From: Salegentibacter holothuriorum
GTDB lineage: Bacteria > Bacteroidota > Bacteroidia > Flavobacteriales > Flavobacteriaceae
Reading direction: 5' to 3'
DNA length: 64,000 nucleotides
Assembly (NCBI RefSeq): GCF_900168045.1
Contig: NZ_FUYY01000001.1
Span: forward strand, 248,001-312,000
The translations under genes and the position numbers were made by a program. This document shows, piece by piece, positions 26,267-35,273 of this stretch. The notes under the pieces are model-generated. The model had not been told where the DNA came from and did not search any database. It was given only the letters and a program-made list of their open reading frames with translations. Positions within the stretch are counted from its first letter, which is position 1. The number at the start of each line of letters is the position of its first letter.

Positions 26267-27289
26267 ATGGCTTCACAAAATATTTACATATTAGGGATCG
26301 AATCTTCCTGCGACGATACAGCCGCAGCTGTATTACATAACGGCAAAATACTATCTAACATTGTTGCTACTCAAGAAGTACACAAACAATACGGTGGTGT
26401 GGTACCAGAACTCGCTTCAAGGGCACACCAGCAAAATATAGTTCCGGTAATTCACCAGGCCATTGCCAGGGCAAATATCGGTAAAAAAGATATATCTGCA
26501 ATTGCATTTACACGCGGTCCCGGACTTATGGGTTCTTTATTAGTGGGTACATCTTTCGCAAAATCCTTGTCCCTGGGATTAGGAATTCCGCTTATTGAAG
26601 TTAACCATATGCAAGCGCATATTTTAGCTCATTTTATTGAAGAGGAAAATTTTAAAAAACCAAATTTCCCTTTTCTGGCTTTAACTATTAGCGGAGGACA
26701 TACTCAAATTGTGAAAGTATCTAATTATTTTGAAATGGAAGTAATTGGCGAAACTACAGATGATGCCGTTGGTGAAGCTTTTGATAAAAGCGCTAAAATT
26801 TTAGGGCTCCCCTATCCCGGCGGTCCTTTAATCGACAAATATGCAAAAGAAGGAAGTCCTAAAGCATTCCCTTTTCCCAACCCAAAAGTAAGCGGATTAA
26901 ATTTTAGTTTTAGCGGATTTAAAACCTCGGTACTTTATTTTGTGCAGAAACAAACTAAAGAAAATCCCGATTTTGTTACTGAAAATTTAAAAGATATATG
27001 TGCTTCCATCCAGTTTTCTATTGTGCGAATTTTAATGGATAAACTAAAAAAAGCAGTAAAACAAACCGGCATCAATCAAATTGCTATCGCCGGCGGAGTA
27101 TCTGCTAATAGTGGTATTAGAAATGCTTTAATGGAAGCTGAAACCAAATATGGCTGGAACTGTTTTATTCCTAAATTTGAATATACTACAGATAATGCTG
27201 CAATGATAGCTATAGCGGGACATTACAAATATTTAAATCAGGATTTTTCCGATTTTTCCACTACCGCCCAGGCACGCTATAAATTTTAA
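26267..27289 (+). CDS. tsaD: tRNA N6-adenosine threonylcarbamoyltransferase
   Basis: TsaD transfers the threonylcarbamoyl group to A37 of tRNAs reading ANN codons, together with TsaB and TsaE. The 340-residue protein starts ILGIESSCDDTAAAV and has HMQAH with His114 and His118 as iron ligands, the nucleotide loop LTISGGHTQIV, FDKSAKILGLPYPGGP, and the C-terminal IAGGVSANSGIR and YTTDNAAMIA with the third metal ligand Asp. Length and start are normal. It opens a forward run of six closely spaced genes (to 31504), four of them RNA-modification or methyltransferase genes by sequence. Confidence 0.97.
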   Translation: MASQNIYILGIESSCDDTAAAVLHNGKILSNIVATQEVHKQYGGVVPELASRAHQQNIVPVIHQAIARANIGKKDISAIAFTRGPGLMGSLLVGTSFAKSLSLGLGIPLIEVNHMQAHILAHFIEEENFKKPNFPFLALTISGGHTQIVKVSNYFEMEVIGETTDDAVGEAFDKSAKILGLPYPGGPLIDKYAKEGSPKAFPFPNPKVSGLNFSFSGFKTSVLYFVQKQTKENPDFVTENLKDICASIQFSIVRILMDKLKKAVKQTGINQIAIAGGVSANSGIRNALMEAETKYGWNCFIPKFEYTTDNAAMIAIAGHYKYLNQDFSDFSTTAQARYKF

Positions 27290-27292
27290 TCT

Positions 27293-28003
27293 ATGCAACT
27301 TTTCTATACCCCGAATATTCAAGAAACCGATAAACAGATTATCTTTCCAAAAGATGAAAGCAGGCATATAGCAAAGGTTTTACGGAAAAATGAAGGAGAT
27401 ACTTTAAAGGTTACCAATGGAAAAGGATTTTTATTTACTTCCGAAATAATTGAAGCTAACCCGAAACAGTGTTTAGCTAAGATCATTAAGGTTGAAGAAG
27501 AAGCTTCTAAACCTTACCGTTTGCATCTTGTGGTAGCGCCTACCAAAATGAACGACAGGTATGAGTGGTTTTTAGAAAAAGCTACCGAAATTGGAATAGA
27601 TGAAATCACCCCTATAATTTGTGATCATAGCGAAAGAAAAACTGTAAAACCAGATCGGTACGAGCGCGTTTTACAAAGTGCAATGAAACAATCTTTGCAT
27701 TATAGATTACCTATCCTTAATGAAGCGATTAGTTTTTCAGAATTTATAACTACTGAAATTAAAGGTCAAAAATTCATAGCTCATTGTGAAGAAGATATGC
27801 CGCGCATTTCCTTGAAGAATGAAGCTAAAGTGAAAGAAACAGTTACTATTCTTATTGGCCCTGAAGGTGATTTTTCACCTGAAGAAATAAAACTGGCTTT
27901 AGAAAAAGAATGGCGAGCGGTAAGTTTAGGTGAAAGCCGATTAAGAACTGAAACAGCAGCTATTGTTGCCTGCCATACTATTGCATTAATTAATCAGGAT
28001 TAA
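27293..28003 (+). CDS. rsmE: 16S rRNA (uracil1498-N3)-methyltransferase
   Basis: RsmE methylates U1498 of 16S rRNA. The 236-residue protein has an N-terminal PUA-like part (residues 1-70, with SRHIAKVLRKNEGD) and a C-terminal SPOUT knot domain: LVVAPTKMNDRYEWFLEKATEIG, LIGPEGDFSPEEIKLA and LGESRLRTETAAIVA, which form the trefoil knot that binds S-adenosylmethionine. It starts 3 bases after tsaD, so the two are co-transcribed. The stop codon falls inside a long AT palindrome (27984-28009). Confidence 0.95.
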   Translation: MQLFYTPNIQETDKQIIFPKDESRHIAKVLRKNEGDTLKVTNGKGFLFTSEIIEANPKQCLAKIIKVEEEASKPYRLHLVVAPTKMNDRYEWFLEKATEIGIDEITPIICDHSERKTVKPDRYERVLQSAMKQSLHYRLPILNEAISFSEFITTEIKGQKFIAHCEEDMPRISLKNEAKVKETVTILIGPEGDFSPEEIKLALEKEWRAVSLGESRLRTETAAIVACHTIALINQD

Positions 28004-28009
28004 TTAATG
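27984..28009. repeat. Perfect 12-bp AT palindrome over the rsmE stop
   Basis: CATTAATTAATC (27984-27995) and GATTAATTAATG (27998-28009) are perfect reverse complements with a 2-base centre. The arms cover the last codons and stop of rsmE. There is no T run after it, so it does not look like an ordinary terminator. Confidence 0.6.
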
Positions 28010-28039
28010 TAAAGAATTTTTATTGATATTTTTACACCT

Positions 28040-28693
28040 ATGTCAAGTTTTAAAAAATCTGTCCTAATATTTTTCATCCTCGGTTTCTCTCAACTCCTGG
28101 TCGCACAGGAAATTGCAGTTTTAAAATATAATGGTGGTGGCGATTGGTACGCCAATCCTACTTCACTCCCCAATCTTATCACTTTTTCAAACAATAATAT
28201 TGGTACCAGTATCAAACCTAAACCTATCATTGTTACTCCTGGAAGTTCAGATATTTTTCAATATCCTTTTGTATATATGACAGGGCACGGAAATGTAATC
28301 TTTAATAAGGAGGAAGCCGAAAATCTTAGAAATTATTTGTTGAGTGGCGGTTTTCTTCATATAGATGATAATTATGGAATGCAGCAGTATTTAGAAAAAG
28401 AGTTAGAAAAAATATTTCCGGAAAAAGAACTGGAAGAATTACCTGCAAACCATCCTATATTCTCTGCAGCTTTTAAATTTCCTGCCGGTTTACCTAAAAT
28501 TCACGAACACGATAACAAACCACCACAAGCTTTAGGTATTTTCAATGAAAATAGATTGGTAGTATTATTTACCGTAGAAAGTGATCTTGGCGATGGTTGG
28601 GAAAGTCCAGAAGTTCATAAGGATCCTGAAGAAGTGCGATTAAAAGCACTAAAAATGGGAGCTAATATTTTAAAATACGTCTTTGAAAATTAA
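28040..28693 (+). CDS. Exported DUF4159 domain protein
   Basis: The 217-residue protein has a signal peptide (SVLIFFILGFSQLLVAQE) followed by a single DUF4159 domain: AVLKYNGGGDWYANPTSLPN, YPFVYMTGHGNVIFN, GGFLHIDDNYGM and a C-terminal LKMGANILKYVFEN. The region has the look of a glutamine-amidotransferase-like alpha/beta fold in which the nucleophile Cys is absent. It is found next to rsmE and a TrmH-type gene in many Bacteroidota. No biochemical role is established. The stop overlaps the next start (28693) by one base, so the two are translationally coupled. Confidence 0.85.
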   Translation: MSSFKKSVLIFFILGFSQLLVAQEIAVLKYNGGGDWYANPTSLPNLITFSNNNIGTSIKPKPIIVTPGSSDIFQYPFVYMTGHGNVIFNKEEAENLRNYLLSGGFLHIDDNYGMQQYLEKELEKIFPEKELEELPANHPIFSAAFKFPAGLPKIHEHDNKPPQALGIFNENRLVVLFTVESDLGDGWESPEVHKDPEEVRLKALKMGANILKYVFEN

Positions 28694-29214
28694 TGGAACA
28701 ACTCTCTCATTTTGATCAAAAATTCAGCAAGGAAAAATTTCCCATAACCCTGGTGTTAGACAATATTACCGGAGAAGCAAATATTGGCAGTATCTTTAGG
28801 CTTGCCGATGCTTTTAGTGTTGAGAAAATAATTTTTTCTGGAATTGAACCTAATCTTAGCAGTAGAAGGCTTCAAAAAACCTCCAGAAATACACATAAGA
28901 CCATAAAATACGAATTAACCGAAGATGCGATTGATTTCCTCAAAAGCGCAAAAACAAATTCTGAAATTTTTTCACTAGAAATAACTTCAGGCAGTATTCC
29001 TATTGAAGATTTTGAATATTCCGAAGATAAAAGAGAAATCATCCTGATTTTGGGAAATGAAGCTTCGGGAATAAATAAAGATTTTCTCGATATTTCAGAT
29101 AAACATTTGCATATCAATATGTTTGGGCAAAATAGCAGTATGAATGTTGCGCAAGCCACAGGAATAGCGTTATATGAAATATCAAAAACAATATCGGCAT
29201 TCGATAAGAAATAA
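28693..29214 (+). CDS. TrmH/SpoU-family RNA 2'-O-methyltransferase
   Basis: This 173-residue SPOUT protein has the three SpoU motifs: TLVLDNITGEANIGSIFRLA (motif 1, with the catalytic Arg in the FRLAD context), REIILILGNEASGI (motif 2) and INMFGQNSSMNVAQATGIAL (motif 3). It methylates a ribose 2'-OH on tRNA or rRNA using S-adenosylmethionine. Short single-domain members often act on tRNA (TrmH or TrmL types), but the target here cannot be fixed. It shares one base with the DUF4159 gene and is followed after 12 bases by the AI-2E transporter gene. Confidence 0.9.
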   Translation: MEQLSHFDQKFSKEKFPITLVLDNITGEANIGSIFRLADAFSVEKIIFSGIEPNLSSRRLQKTSRNTHKTIKYELTEDAIDFLKSAKTNSEIFSLEITSGSIPIEDFEYSEDKREIILILGNEASGINKDFLDISDKHLHINMFGQNSSMNVAQATGIALYEISKTISAFDKK

Positions 29215-29226
29215 TATATTTACCTC

Positions 29227-30315
29227 GTGAATTCAAACTCAATTACTTTAGGGATCTTAAGAGCTACGGGAATAATGGTCGGCATTATTCTTCTACTCTA
29301 TTTTTTATATGAAATCCAATCGGTATTGGTTTATATCGCTATTGCAGCGGTAATTTCGTTGGTAGGTCGCCCGGTCGTTATCTTTTTAAGACAACGCTTA
29401 AAAATTCCCAACCGACTTTCAGTAGTATTAGTGCTTATTCTAGTACTCTCTATTTTTGCCGGAATTATACTCGTTTTTGTTCCAATTGTTATCGAGCAAA
29501 GTCAGTATTTAAGCCGAATAGACATGGAAGCTTTTAGAAGCGATCTTAACGAACTTAATAACCAAATAAACAATTATTTAGGTGTAGAAGAGATTAACTT
29601 AATTGAAGGCCTAAAACAGAGTGAATTTATTAGAAATTTTGATATAAGTGCCGTACCACGACTGTTAAATAATGTTTTTGGCATTCTTGGAGCTACTTTA
29701 ATCGCCTTATTTTCCATACTCTTTATTTCGTTCTTCCTATTGAAAGACAGTAAGTTAATGTTAAATAGTATTCTGGTTTTTGCCAACCGTGGAGATGAGC
29801 AAAAATTTCAGCGTGTCTTTAATAAAATTAAAATTCTATTATCCAGGTATTTTGTTGGGCTAACCTTACAAATCACGGTTTTATTTGTACTCTACGCTAT
29901 TTTACTTAGTGTCTTTGAAATCAATAATCCTATAGCGATCGCATTTATTTGCGCCTTCTTAAACCTGGTTCCATATTTGGGGCCGCTTTTTGCCGGGATT
30001 TTAATGGCGCTTTTTGTGATTTCAAGTAACCTGGGAGCAGATTTTCAACTGATTATTCTACCAAAATTAGGTTATATTATGTTGGGATATTCTATTTGTC
30101 AACTTATAGATAATATGATCTCACAACCAATGATCTTTGGCGCCAGCGTAAAATCGCATCCACTGGAGATTTTTCTTATTATTCTAATTGCAGGAATTAT
30201 TTTTGGCATTACTGGAATGGTGGTAGCAGTTCCTTTTTACACCGCCCTAAAAGTTATCGCCAAAGAATCTTTAAGTGAATACAAGATCGTTAAACGACTA
30301 ACACGCGACCTTTAA
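29227..30315 (+). CDS. AI-2E family transporter
   Basis: The 362-residue membrane protein has about eight helices: two at the N terminus (ILRATGIMVGIILLLYFLYEI region), a pair near 60-90, a soluble loop (about 95-150, LSRIDMEAFRSDLNELNNQ), then four to five helices with the family pattern AFICAFLNLVPYLGPLFAGI and MISQPMIFGASVKSHPLEIF, the latter being the family signature. Members export autoinducer-2 in some bacteria or act as Na+/H+ antiporters in others; the substrate is unknown here. The start is GTG 29227 (NSNSITLGIL follows). It is part of the tsaD gene run. Confidence 0.88.
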   Translation: MNSNSITLGILRATGIMVGIILLLYFLYEIQSVLVYIAIAAVISLVGRPVVIFLRQRLKIPNRLSVVLVLILVLSIFAGIILVFVPIVIEQSQYLSRIDMEAFRSDLNELNNQINNYLGVEEINLIEGLKQSEFIRNFDISAVPRLLNNVFGILGATLIALFSILFISFFLLKDSKLMLNSILVFANRGDEQKFQRVFNKIKILLSRYFVGLTLQITVLFVLYAILLSVFEINNPIAIAFICAFLNLVPYLGPLFAGILMALFVISSNLGADFQLIILPKLGYIMLGYSICQLIDNMISQPMIFGASVKSHPLEIFLIILIAGIIFGITGMVVAVPFYTALKVIAKESLSEYKIVKRLTRDL

Positions 30316-30325
30316 ACCTGTTATT

Positions 30326-31504
30326 TTGAACAAAGCCTTACTAGATCCCGAAGTTCAGGAGTTTTTAAGGAAGAACCTAAAAATGTCTCCCGCTGAATTA
30401 GCGCTTCGCGGAAGTTCATTTCCCGGCATTTCCTCTTCAGAGTTGGCACAACAATTAACGGGATTACAAAAGGCCGCAAAGAAACTGCCCAGGTGGTTTG
30501 AACAGCCAAAACTTTATTATCCACCAAAAGTTAATTTGGAGCAAACTTCCTCTGAAAAGACCGCAAAATATAAAACTTCACTTTTACAGGGAGATAAATT
30601 AATAGATTTAACCGGAGGGCTGGGAATAGATGATTTTTATTTCGCCCAGAATTTCAAAGAGGTAATTCATTGTGAATTAAATACTGAATTATCGGAAATT
30701 TCCTCACATAACCTGAAGCAATTAGGTTGTGACAATATTAGATTCAAGAATCAAAACAGCATTGATTTCCTTAAAGAATCTAATTTACAATTTGATGCTA
30801 TTTATGCCGATCCTTCCAGACGGGATGATTCTGGCGGAAAGGTTTTTAAACTGGCAGAATGTTTACCAAACATCCCTGAAAATCTTAAATTACTTTTTAG
30901 TAAATCTGATACCATTCTTATTAAAACCTCTCCACTACTCGATTTACAGGCTGGAATTTCAGAACTAAAATTTGTAACCGAAATACATATTGTAGCCGTT
31001 AATAATGAAGTAAAGGAATTGTTATGGCTATTGAAGAAAGAGGAAAATTCTTCACCCAAAATAAAAACCCTGAATTTCACAAAAAACGGAAACGAAGAGT
31101 TTAGTGGAATTTTTAACAGAAGTATTACTGAAGTAAGTTATTCGCTACCAAAAAGTTTTCTCTATGAACCTAATTCAGCCATTATGAAAAGTGGCTTATT
31201 TGAAGAAGTTGCTTCTAAAACTCAAACTTCAAAACTTCATCCCAATTCTCATTTATACACTTCAGAAAATGAAATTATTTTTCCTGGACGTAAATTTAAG
31301 ATTATTGATATCCAGGAATATAAACCAGTTTTATTAAAAAAGAAATTTAAGAGTTACAAAGCTAATATAAGCGTTAGAAATTTTCCTGAAAGTGTAGAAA
31401 TAATAAGAAAAAAGTTTAAAATAAAAGATGGTGGCAAAAACTACTTGTTTTTTACCACCAATATCAATAATGAAAAGATTGTCTTGTTTTGCGAGAAGAT
31501 TTAA
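30326..31504 (+). CDS. THUMP-like domain class I SAM-dependent methyltransferase
   Basis: The 392-residue protein has an N-terminal helical segment (residues 1-80), a Rossmann methyltransferase fold with LIDLTGGLGIDDFYFAQ (the SAM glycine loop) and AIYADPSRRDDSGGKVF (catalytic DPxRR-like motif), and a C-terminal THUMP-like domain (about 290-392). Members are predicted RNA methyltransferases of unknown target. The start codon is TTG at 30326; no ATG lies upstream before the previous stop. It is the last gene of the tsaD group and overlaps the convergent thioesterase gene by 4 bases, so no terminator separates them. Confidence 0.82.
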   Translation: MNKALLDPEVQEFLRKNLKMSPAELALRGSSFPGISSSELAQQLTGLQKAAKKLPRWFEQPKLYYPPKVNLEQTSSEKTAKYKTSLLQGDKLIDLTGGLGIDDFYFAQNFKEVIHCELNTELSEISSHNLKQLGCDNIRFKNQNSIDFLKESNLQFDAIYADPSRRDDSGGKVFKLAECLPNIPENLKLLFSKSDTILIKTSPLLDLQAGISELKFVTEIHIVAVNNEVKELLWLLKKEENSSPKIKTLNFTKNGNEEFSGIFNRSITEVSYSLPKSFLYEPNSAIMKSGLFEEVASKTQTSKLHPNSHLYTSENEIIFPGRKFKIIDIQEYKPVLLKKKFKSYKANISVRNFPESVEIIRKKFKIKDGGKNYLFFTTNINNEKIVLFCEKI

Positions 31505-31896
31505 GGCTTATCCTGTAATCTATCTTTCACGAACTCAACCTTTGTTTTACCGTGTGGCGTAGGATTGCCCTCTTGATCTAAAGTCACCATAATTACTTTA
31601 TCTATAGTAATAATGGTAGAGCGCGTCATTTTATTTCTAACTTCACATTTTAACGTTAAAGAAGTAGTTCCAAATTTTAGAACTTCTATACCTATTTCTA
31701 TAATATCTCCCTGTTTAGCAGAGTTTTGAAAATTAATCTCACTCATATATTTAGTGACGCATTTAGAATTTTCTAACTGAATAATACTGTAAAGTGCGCA
31801 TTCTTCGTCAATCCATGCTAATAGTTTACCGCCAAATAAGGTGCCATTGGGGTTTAAATCTTCCGGTTTGATCCATTTTCTGGTATGAAATCTCAT
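31501..31896 (-). CDS. Acyl-CoA thioesterase (YciA-type hotdog)
   Basis: The 131-residue protein is a single hotdog domain of the cytosolic acyl-CoA thioesterase type: LNPNGTLFGGKLLAWIDEEC carries the active Asp, MSEINFQN a second family motif, and RSTIITIDKVIMVTLD the last strands. It hydrolyses acyl-CoA to free acid and CoA; chain length cannot be told. It is monocistronic by appearance, with 125 bases to the next gene upstream, and its end overlaps the THUMP-like gene by 4 bases. Confidence 0.88.
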   Translation of the reverse strand: MRFHTRKWIKPEDLNPNGTLFGGKLLAWIDEECALYSIIQLENSKCVTKYMSEINFQNSAKQGDIIEIGIEVLKFGTTSLTLKCEVRNKMTRSTIITIDKVIMVTLDQEGNPTPHGKTKVEFVKDRLQDKP

Positions 31897-32021
31897 CTTT
31901 TTCTTTTAAAAATAGGTATTAAAAATGAGCCTGTAAAAGCTTTTTAAAGATTTACCGGCTTCATAATATAAAGTTTATTTTTTGTTTTTTTCTAAAAATA
32001 GGGCCTTAGAATTGTGATATG

Positions 32022-32435
32022 TTATAAATAGTTTTTGGCCGCTTCAATGATTTCAGCGTGATCAAAAGCAAGTTCAGGTAAATTATCTGTACTTACCCAG
32101 GAGGCTTCTGCGGCATCATCTCCGGCACTAAGATCTGCTTCCTGAAAGATCCTGCTTACAAAAGCTATAGAAATGGTTCTCCCTCTGGGGTCACGCCCTG
32201 GCTTTCCAAACGCTCTCACCTGCTCCATAGTATTCACAACTACTCCGGTTTCTTCTTCCAATTCCCTTTTTGCTGCTGTAATCAAATCTTCATTTTCATC
32301 AATAAAACCGCCAGGCAATGCCCATTGGCCACCAAAAGGATCATTCTTCCTCTTTATAAGCAAAACCTTAAATTCGCTATTTGCATTACAAAAAACTACA
32401 CTATCTACGGTTACTGCTACTTCTTGCTGTTTCAT
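32022..32435 (-). CDS. NUDIX hydrolase
   Basis: The 137-residue protein contains one NUDIX domain. The box reads GGFIDENEDLITAAKRELEE followed by ETGV, matching G-x5-E-x7-REx-x-EE-x-GU, so the metal site is intact. The start VTVDSVVFCNANSEFKVLLI and the RTISIAFVSRI strand resemble ADP-ribose pyrophosphatase or the NrtR-like ligand domain, but no helix-turn-helix follows, so it is an enzyme, not a regulator. The substrate is unknown. It lies 1 base downstream of the DUF72 gene and is likely co-transcribed with it and the aldehyde dehydrogenase. Confidence 0.88.
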   Translation of the reverse strand: MKQQEVAVTVDSVVFCNANSEFKVLLIKRKNDPFGGQWALPGGFIDENEDLITAAKRELEEETGVVVNTMEQVRAFGKPGRDPRGRTISIAFVSRIFQEADLSAGDDAAEASWVSTDNLPELAFDHAEIIEAAKNYL

Positions 32436-32436
32436 T

Positions 32437-33312
32437 TTATTTTAAAGTTTTAGGTATTTGTATATCTGTTTTAAATCTTTTATTGAATTTCTCTATAAAA
32501 TATGCCGAAAGCAATGGAGAGGCTTCTTCTATATTTTGATGTACAAAAAAGTATACATTCTCCAGCCCTTCTTTTTGCCATTCTTCCAATCTATCCAACC
32601 AATCATCCAGCCTCGTGTAATCTGAGCTATGGTTAGCCCCGTTATACCTTATAAAAGCGGTAGGATTACTCAACCGCATATGAATAAGATCACGTCTTCC
32701 GGCAGTATCGGTAATTATATGTGCTACATTTCGTTTCTTTAGTACATCATAGAATTCGTTGGTGATTGTTTCATCTGCATACCAGTTTGCGTGTCTTACT
32801 TCTGCAGATAGCGGAATTTCTTTTGGCCAATGTGCGAAAAAATTATCTAATCTTTCTAAAAATTTCGGTGCAAAATTTTCGGGCATTTGCAAGAAAACCG
32901 TTCCTAATTTTTCTTTTAACTGAAGCAGGTTCTTTACAAAATCATCTGTTAGTTCCTCAGTTTCATTTAAGCGCTTTAAATGACTAATTAGCCTTGGTAC
33001 TTTTGGGAAGAACTTAAAATCATCGTCGGCCTTCTCATACCATTTTTTAAATTGTTCTTCCTGGTACATTCTATAAAAAGAACCATTAAATTCTATACTA
33101 TTGAACTGTGATGAATAGTAAGATAACTCATCTTTTGTACCTCTGGGATAAAAATTCTTCAAGTCTTTTCTGTTCCATTTCGCACAGCCAATACGTACAT
33201 CTTTAAACCCTCCTTTATCTCCTTGTTCATTAAGTAACTTAACTGTATCAGGATGAGTTTTAGGTAATTTAAAGTCTATGTTTTCGGGATGTTCTACTTT
33301 TCCAAATTTCAT
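32437..33312 (-). CDS. DUF72 domain protein
   Basis: The 291-residue protein matches DUF72, a TIM-barrel-like family of unknown activity: VRIGCAKWNRKDLKNFYPRG, YYSSQFNSIEFNGSFYRMY, VFLQMPENFAPKFLERLDNF, LSAEVRHANWY and FIRYNGANHSSDYTRLDDW. The open frame reaches to 33435 but the first 41 residues overlap the aldehyde dehydrogenase gene and have no family similarity, so I start at ATG 33312 (MKFGKVEHPENIDF), 7 bases after the upstream stop. It sits between the NUDIX and aldehyde dehydrogenase genes on the same strand. Confidence 0.85.
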   Translation of the reverse strand: MKFGKVEHPENIDFKLPKTHPDTVKLLNEQGDKGGFKDVRIGCAKWNRKDLKNFYPRGTKDELSYYSSQFNSIEFNGSFYRMYQEEQFKKWYEKADDDFKFFPKVPRLISHLKRLNETEELTDDFVKNLLQLKEKLGTVFLQMPENFAPKFLERLDNFFAHWPKEIPLSAEVRHANWYADETITNEFYDVLKKRNVAHIITDTAGRRDLIHMRLSNPTAFIRYNGANHSSDYTRLDDWLDRLEEWQKEGLENVYFFVHQNIEEASPLLSAYFIEKFNKRFKTDIQIPKTLK

Positions 33313-33319
33313 TCTACCA

Positions 33320-34678
33320 CTAATATTTGTTAAAGTAAACCGTTTTCTTATTGGTGAATTCTTTAATTCCGTGATGTGATAATTCTCTTCCGTAACCCGA
33401 AATCTTAGTACCACCAAATGGCAATCTCGGGTCACTTTTAACCAACTCGTTTACAAATACGGCTCCATCTTCAAATTTGGGGACCATTTTAAGGGCAAAG
33501 TTTTCATCTTCTGTAAAAATGGAAACGCCAAGCCCAAAACTGGAAGAATTAACTAGGTCTACCGCTTCCTCCTCATCTTTAAATTCGGTAACGGAAATCA
33601 CAGGGCCAAAAGTTTCTTCATCAAAAACCGGCATTCCTTCTTTAGCTCCTGTTATAATAGTTGGTTCAAAGTAAGTCCCATCACGTTTTCCGCCAAGGAT
33701 AATTTTTGCACCTTTTTTTACGGAATCTTTGATTTGGCCTTCCAAATCTTCAGCCAGACTTTCTTTAGCCATTACACCTATAAAAGTATCCTTATCCATC
33801 GGGTCGCCACTTTTTAATTCACGAACCTGCCTGGTGAATTCATCAAGAAATTCTTCAGCGATATCTTTATGTAATAGTAAACGCTTCCCGGCTATGCAGC
33901 TTTGACCTGTATTTTGAAAACGAGCTTGCACGCAGGTTTTAACGCTTTCGGCAATATTAGCGTCTTTAAATATTACCAGGGCATTACTACCTCCAAGCTC
34001 TAAAACCGATTTCTTAATTTCTTCACCGGCAATAGAAGCCACACTGCTACCTGCGCGGCCACTACCGGTTAGGGTTACAGCTTTTACATTTTTATTACGG
34101 ATTATATTTTCTACTTTTTTACTGCCAATTACCAGGTTTTGAAAACAATCTTTTGGAAAACCTGCCTTTTCAAATACTTTTTGAATATTATTGGCCGAAA
34201 GCATCACGTTACTAGCGTGTTTTAAAATTCCAATATTACCGGCCATAAGTGCCGGTGCCGCGAACCTAAATACCTGCCAGAATGGATAATTCCACGGCAT
34301 TACCGCCAAAATAACTCCTAAAGGTTCATAAGCTACATAAGAGCTTTTAGCATCAGTTTCAATCTTTTCATTTGCTAATTGAGACTCTGCATGCTCAGCG
34401 TAATATTCACAAACCCAGGCGCATTTTTCTATTTCTGCAACAGCCTGGCTAATTGGTTTTCCCATTTCCTTTGTAATGGCTTCTGCGTATTCCCGGGAAT
34501 TATCTTTAAGTTCTTTTGCAGCTTTCATCATTAAATTACTTCGTTCTGCAAATGAAGTTTCCTTCCAGGATTTAAACCTGGAATGAGCTTTTTGTATGCA
34601 TTTTTCAACTTCGGTATCGCTTAGTTCGTGGTGGTTGGAAATTTCCTCCCCGGTATATGGATTTCTTGAAATTATCAT
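33320..34678 (-). CDS. NAD(P)-dependent aldehyde dehydrogenase (succinate-semialdehyde type)
   Basis: The 452-residue enzyme has all aldehyde dehydrogenase landmarks: MPWNYPFWQVFRFAAPALMA, the nucleotide motif VTLTGSGRAG, catalytic Glu in LELGGSNALVIF, catalytic Cys in NTGQSCIAGKR, and EETFGPVISV. The short length and RNPYTGEE start match the flavobacterial succinate-semialdehyde dehydrogenase branch, which oxidises succinate semialdehyde to succinate, but substrate choice is inference. It is the first of three closely spaced minus-strand genes. Upstream lies a 187-base intergenic region shared with a divergent gene. Confidence 0.88.
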   Translation of the reverse strand: MIISRNPYTGEEISNHHELSDTEVEKCIQKAHSRFKSWKETSFAERSNLMMKAAKELKDNSREYAEAITKEMGKPISQAVAEIEKCAWVCEYYAEHAESQLANEKIETDAKSSYVAYEPLGVILAVMPWNYPFWQVFRFAAPALMAGNIGILKHASNVMLSANNIQKVFEKAGFPKDCFQNLVIGSKKVENIIRNKNVKAVTLTGSGRAGSSVASIAGEEIKKSVLELGGSNALVIFKDANIAESVKTCVQARFQNTGQSCIAGKRLLLHKDIAEEFLDEFTRQVRELKSGDPMDKDTFIGVMAKESLAEDLEGQIKDSVKKGAKIILGGKRDGTYFEPTIITGAKEGMPVFDEETFGPVISVTEFKDEEEAVDLVNSSSFGLGVSIFTEDENFALKMVPKFEDGAVFVNELVKSDPRLPFGGTKISGYGRELSHHGIKEFTNKKTVYFNKY

Positions 34679-34865
34679 TGGTTAATTATTATTTTAAGAA
34701 TTCTGTTGATTTAGGCTTTCTTTTAAATATAAAAAGAACAATATGCTTAAGCAGGGCGATTAAGACGATTTTAACGTGATAATGTTTATAACTACTTTAC
34801 AAGTCTTTAAAGGGGCTCGACTTTTGAGGTTTAAAGTTTATTAAATTTAAGAAAACAAAGTTCTT

Positions 34866-35273
34866 ATGATACCACGTGACCTTCAATTAGTAGCACTTAG
34901 GCCAGAAATCCCTTCTGCCAGAGTTTCAGAAAACATGAGTTTAGACGAACAATTCCAGAACAAGACTTTGCGGCCCATTGCCAAGCTTCAGAATGAATTA
35001 TTGCTGGAAGTTTTTAGAAATTATATTAAAAAGCACAAGAACAAATTCTACGAAATCAAACTGGAGCAGCGCTTTATTTATATTGAAAACGCAATTCAAA
35101 AGGATATAAAGTTTAGAAATAGTTTAAAGGGTATTATTATAGGGCAATTTACTTTAGAGGAATATTCCGCCTATATTAAGAATTCTTCAGCCTTAAACAA
35201 GCGAATGATGAATATTGTAAAAGAGCGGTTACAAAGTAATATTCAACTTTTAGAACAGGAAATAGCGTACTAG
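34866..35273 (+). CDS. Conserved hypothetical protein
   Basis: This 135-residue protein begins MIPRDLQLVALRPEIPSARV and continues as a mainly helical, basic chain (LLLEVFRNYIKKHKNKFYE, GIIIGQFTLEEYSAYI). It has no signal peptide, membrane segment or cysteine. I do not recognise a domain; homologues in Flavobacteria are sometimes named glyoxalase, but no metal-binding pattern of that family is visible. A TTTTG ... TAAATTTA pair 15 bases apart just upstream could be a weak promoter. Its end overlaps the convergent DUF3307 gene by 24 bases. Confidence 0.7.
   Translation: MIPRDLQLVALRPEIPSARVSENMSLDEQFQNKTLRPIAKLQNELLLEVFRNYIKKHKNKFYEIKLEQRFIYIENAIQKDIKFRNSLKGIIIGQFTLEEYSAYIKNSSALNKRMMNIVKERLQSNIQLLEQEIAY

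Noticed and set aside
32437-33435. Longer DUF72 start at 33435
   Set aside because: The extra 41 residues overlap the aldehyde dehydrogenase gene in another frame and show no family similarity; ATG 33312 gives the expected start.
34866-35273. Glyoxalase, a name used for homologues
   Set aside because: No metal-binding His/Glu pattern or beta-alpha-beta repeats of that family are visible in the helical, basic sequence.
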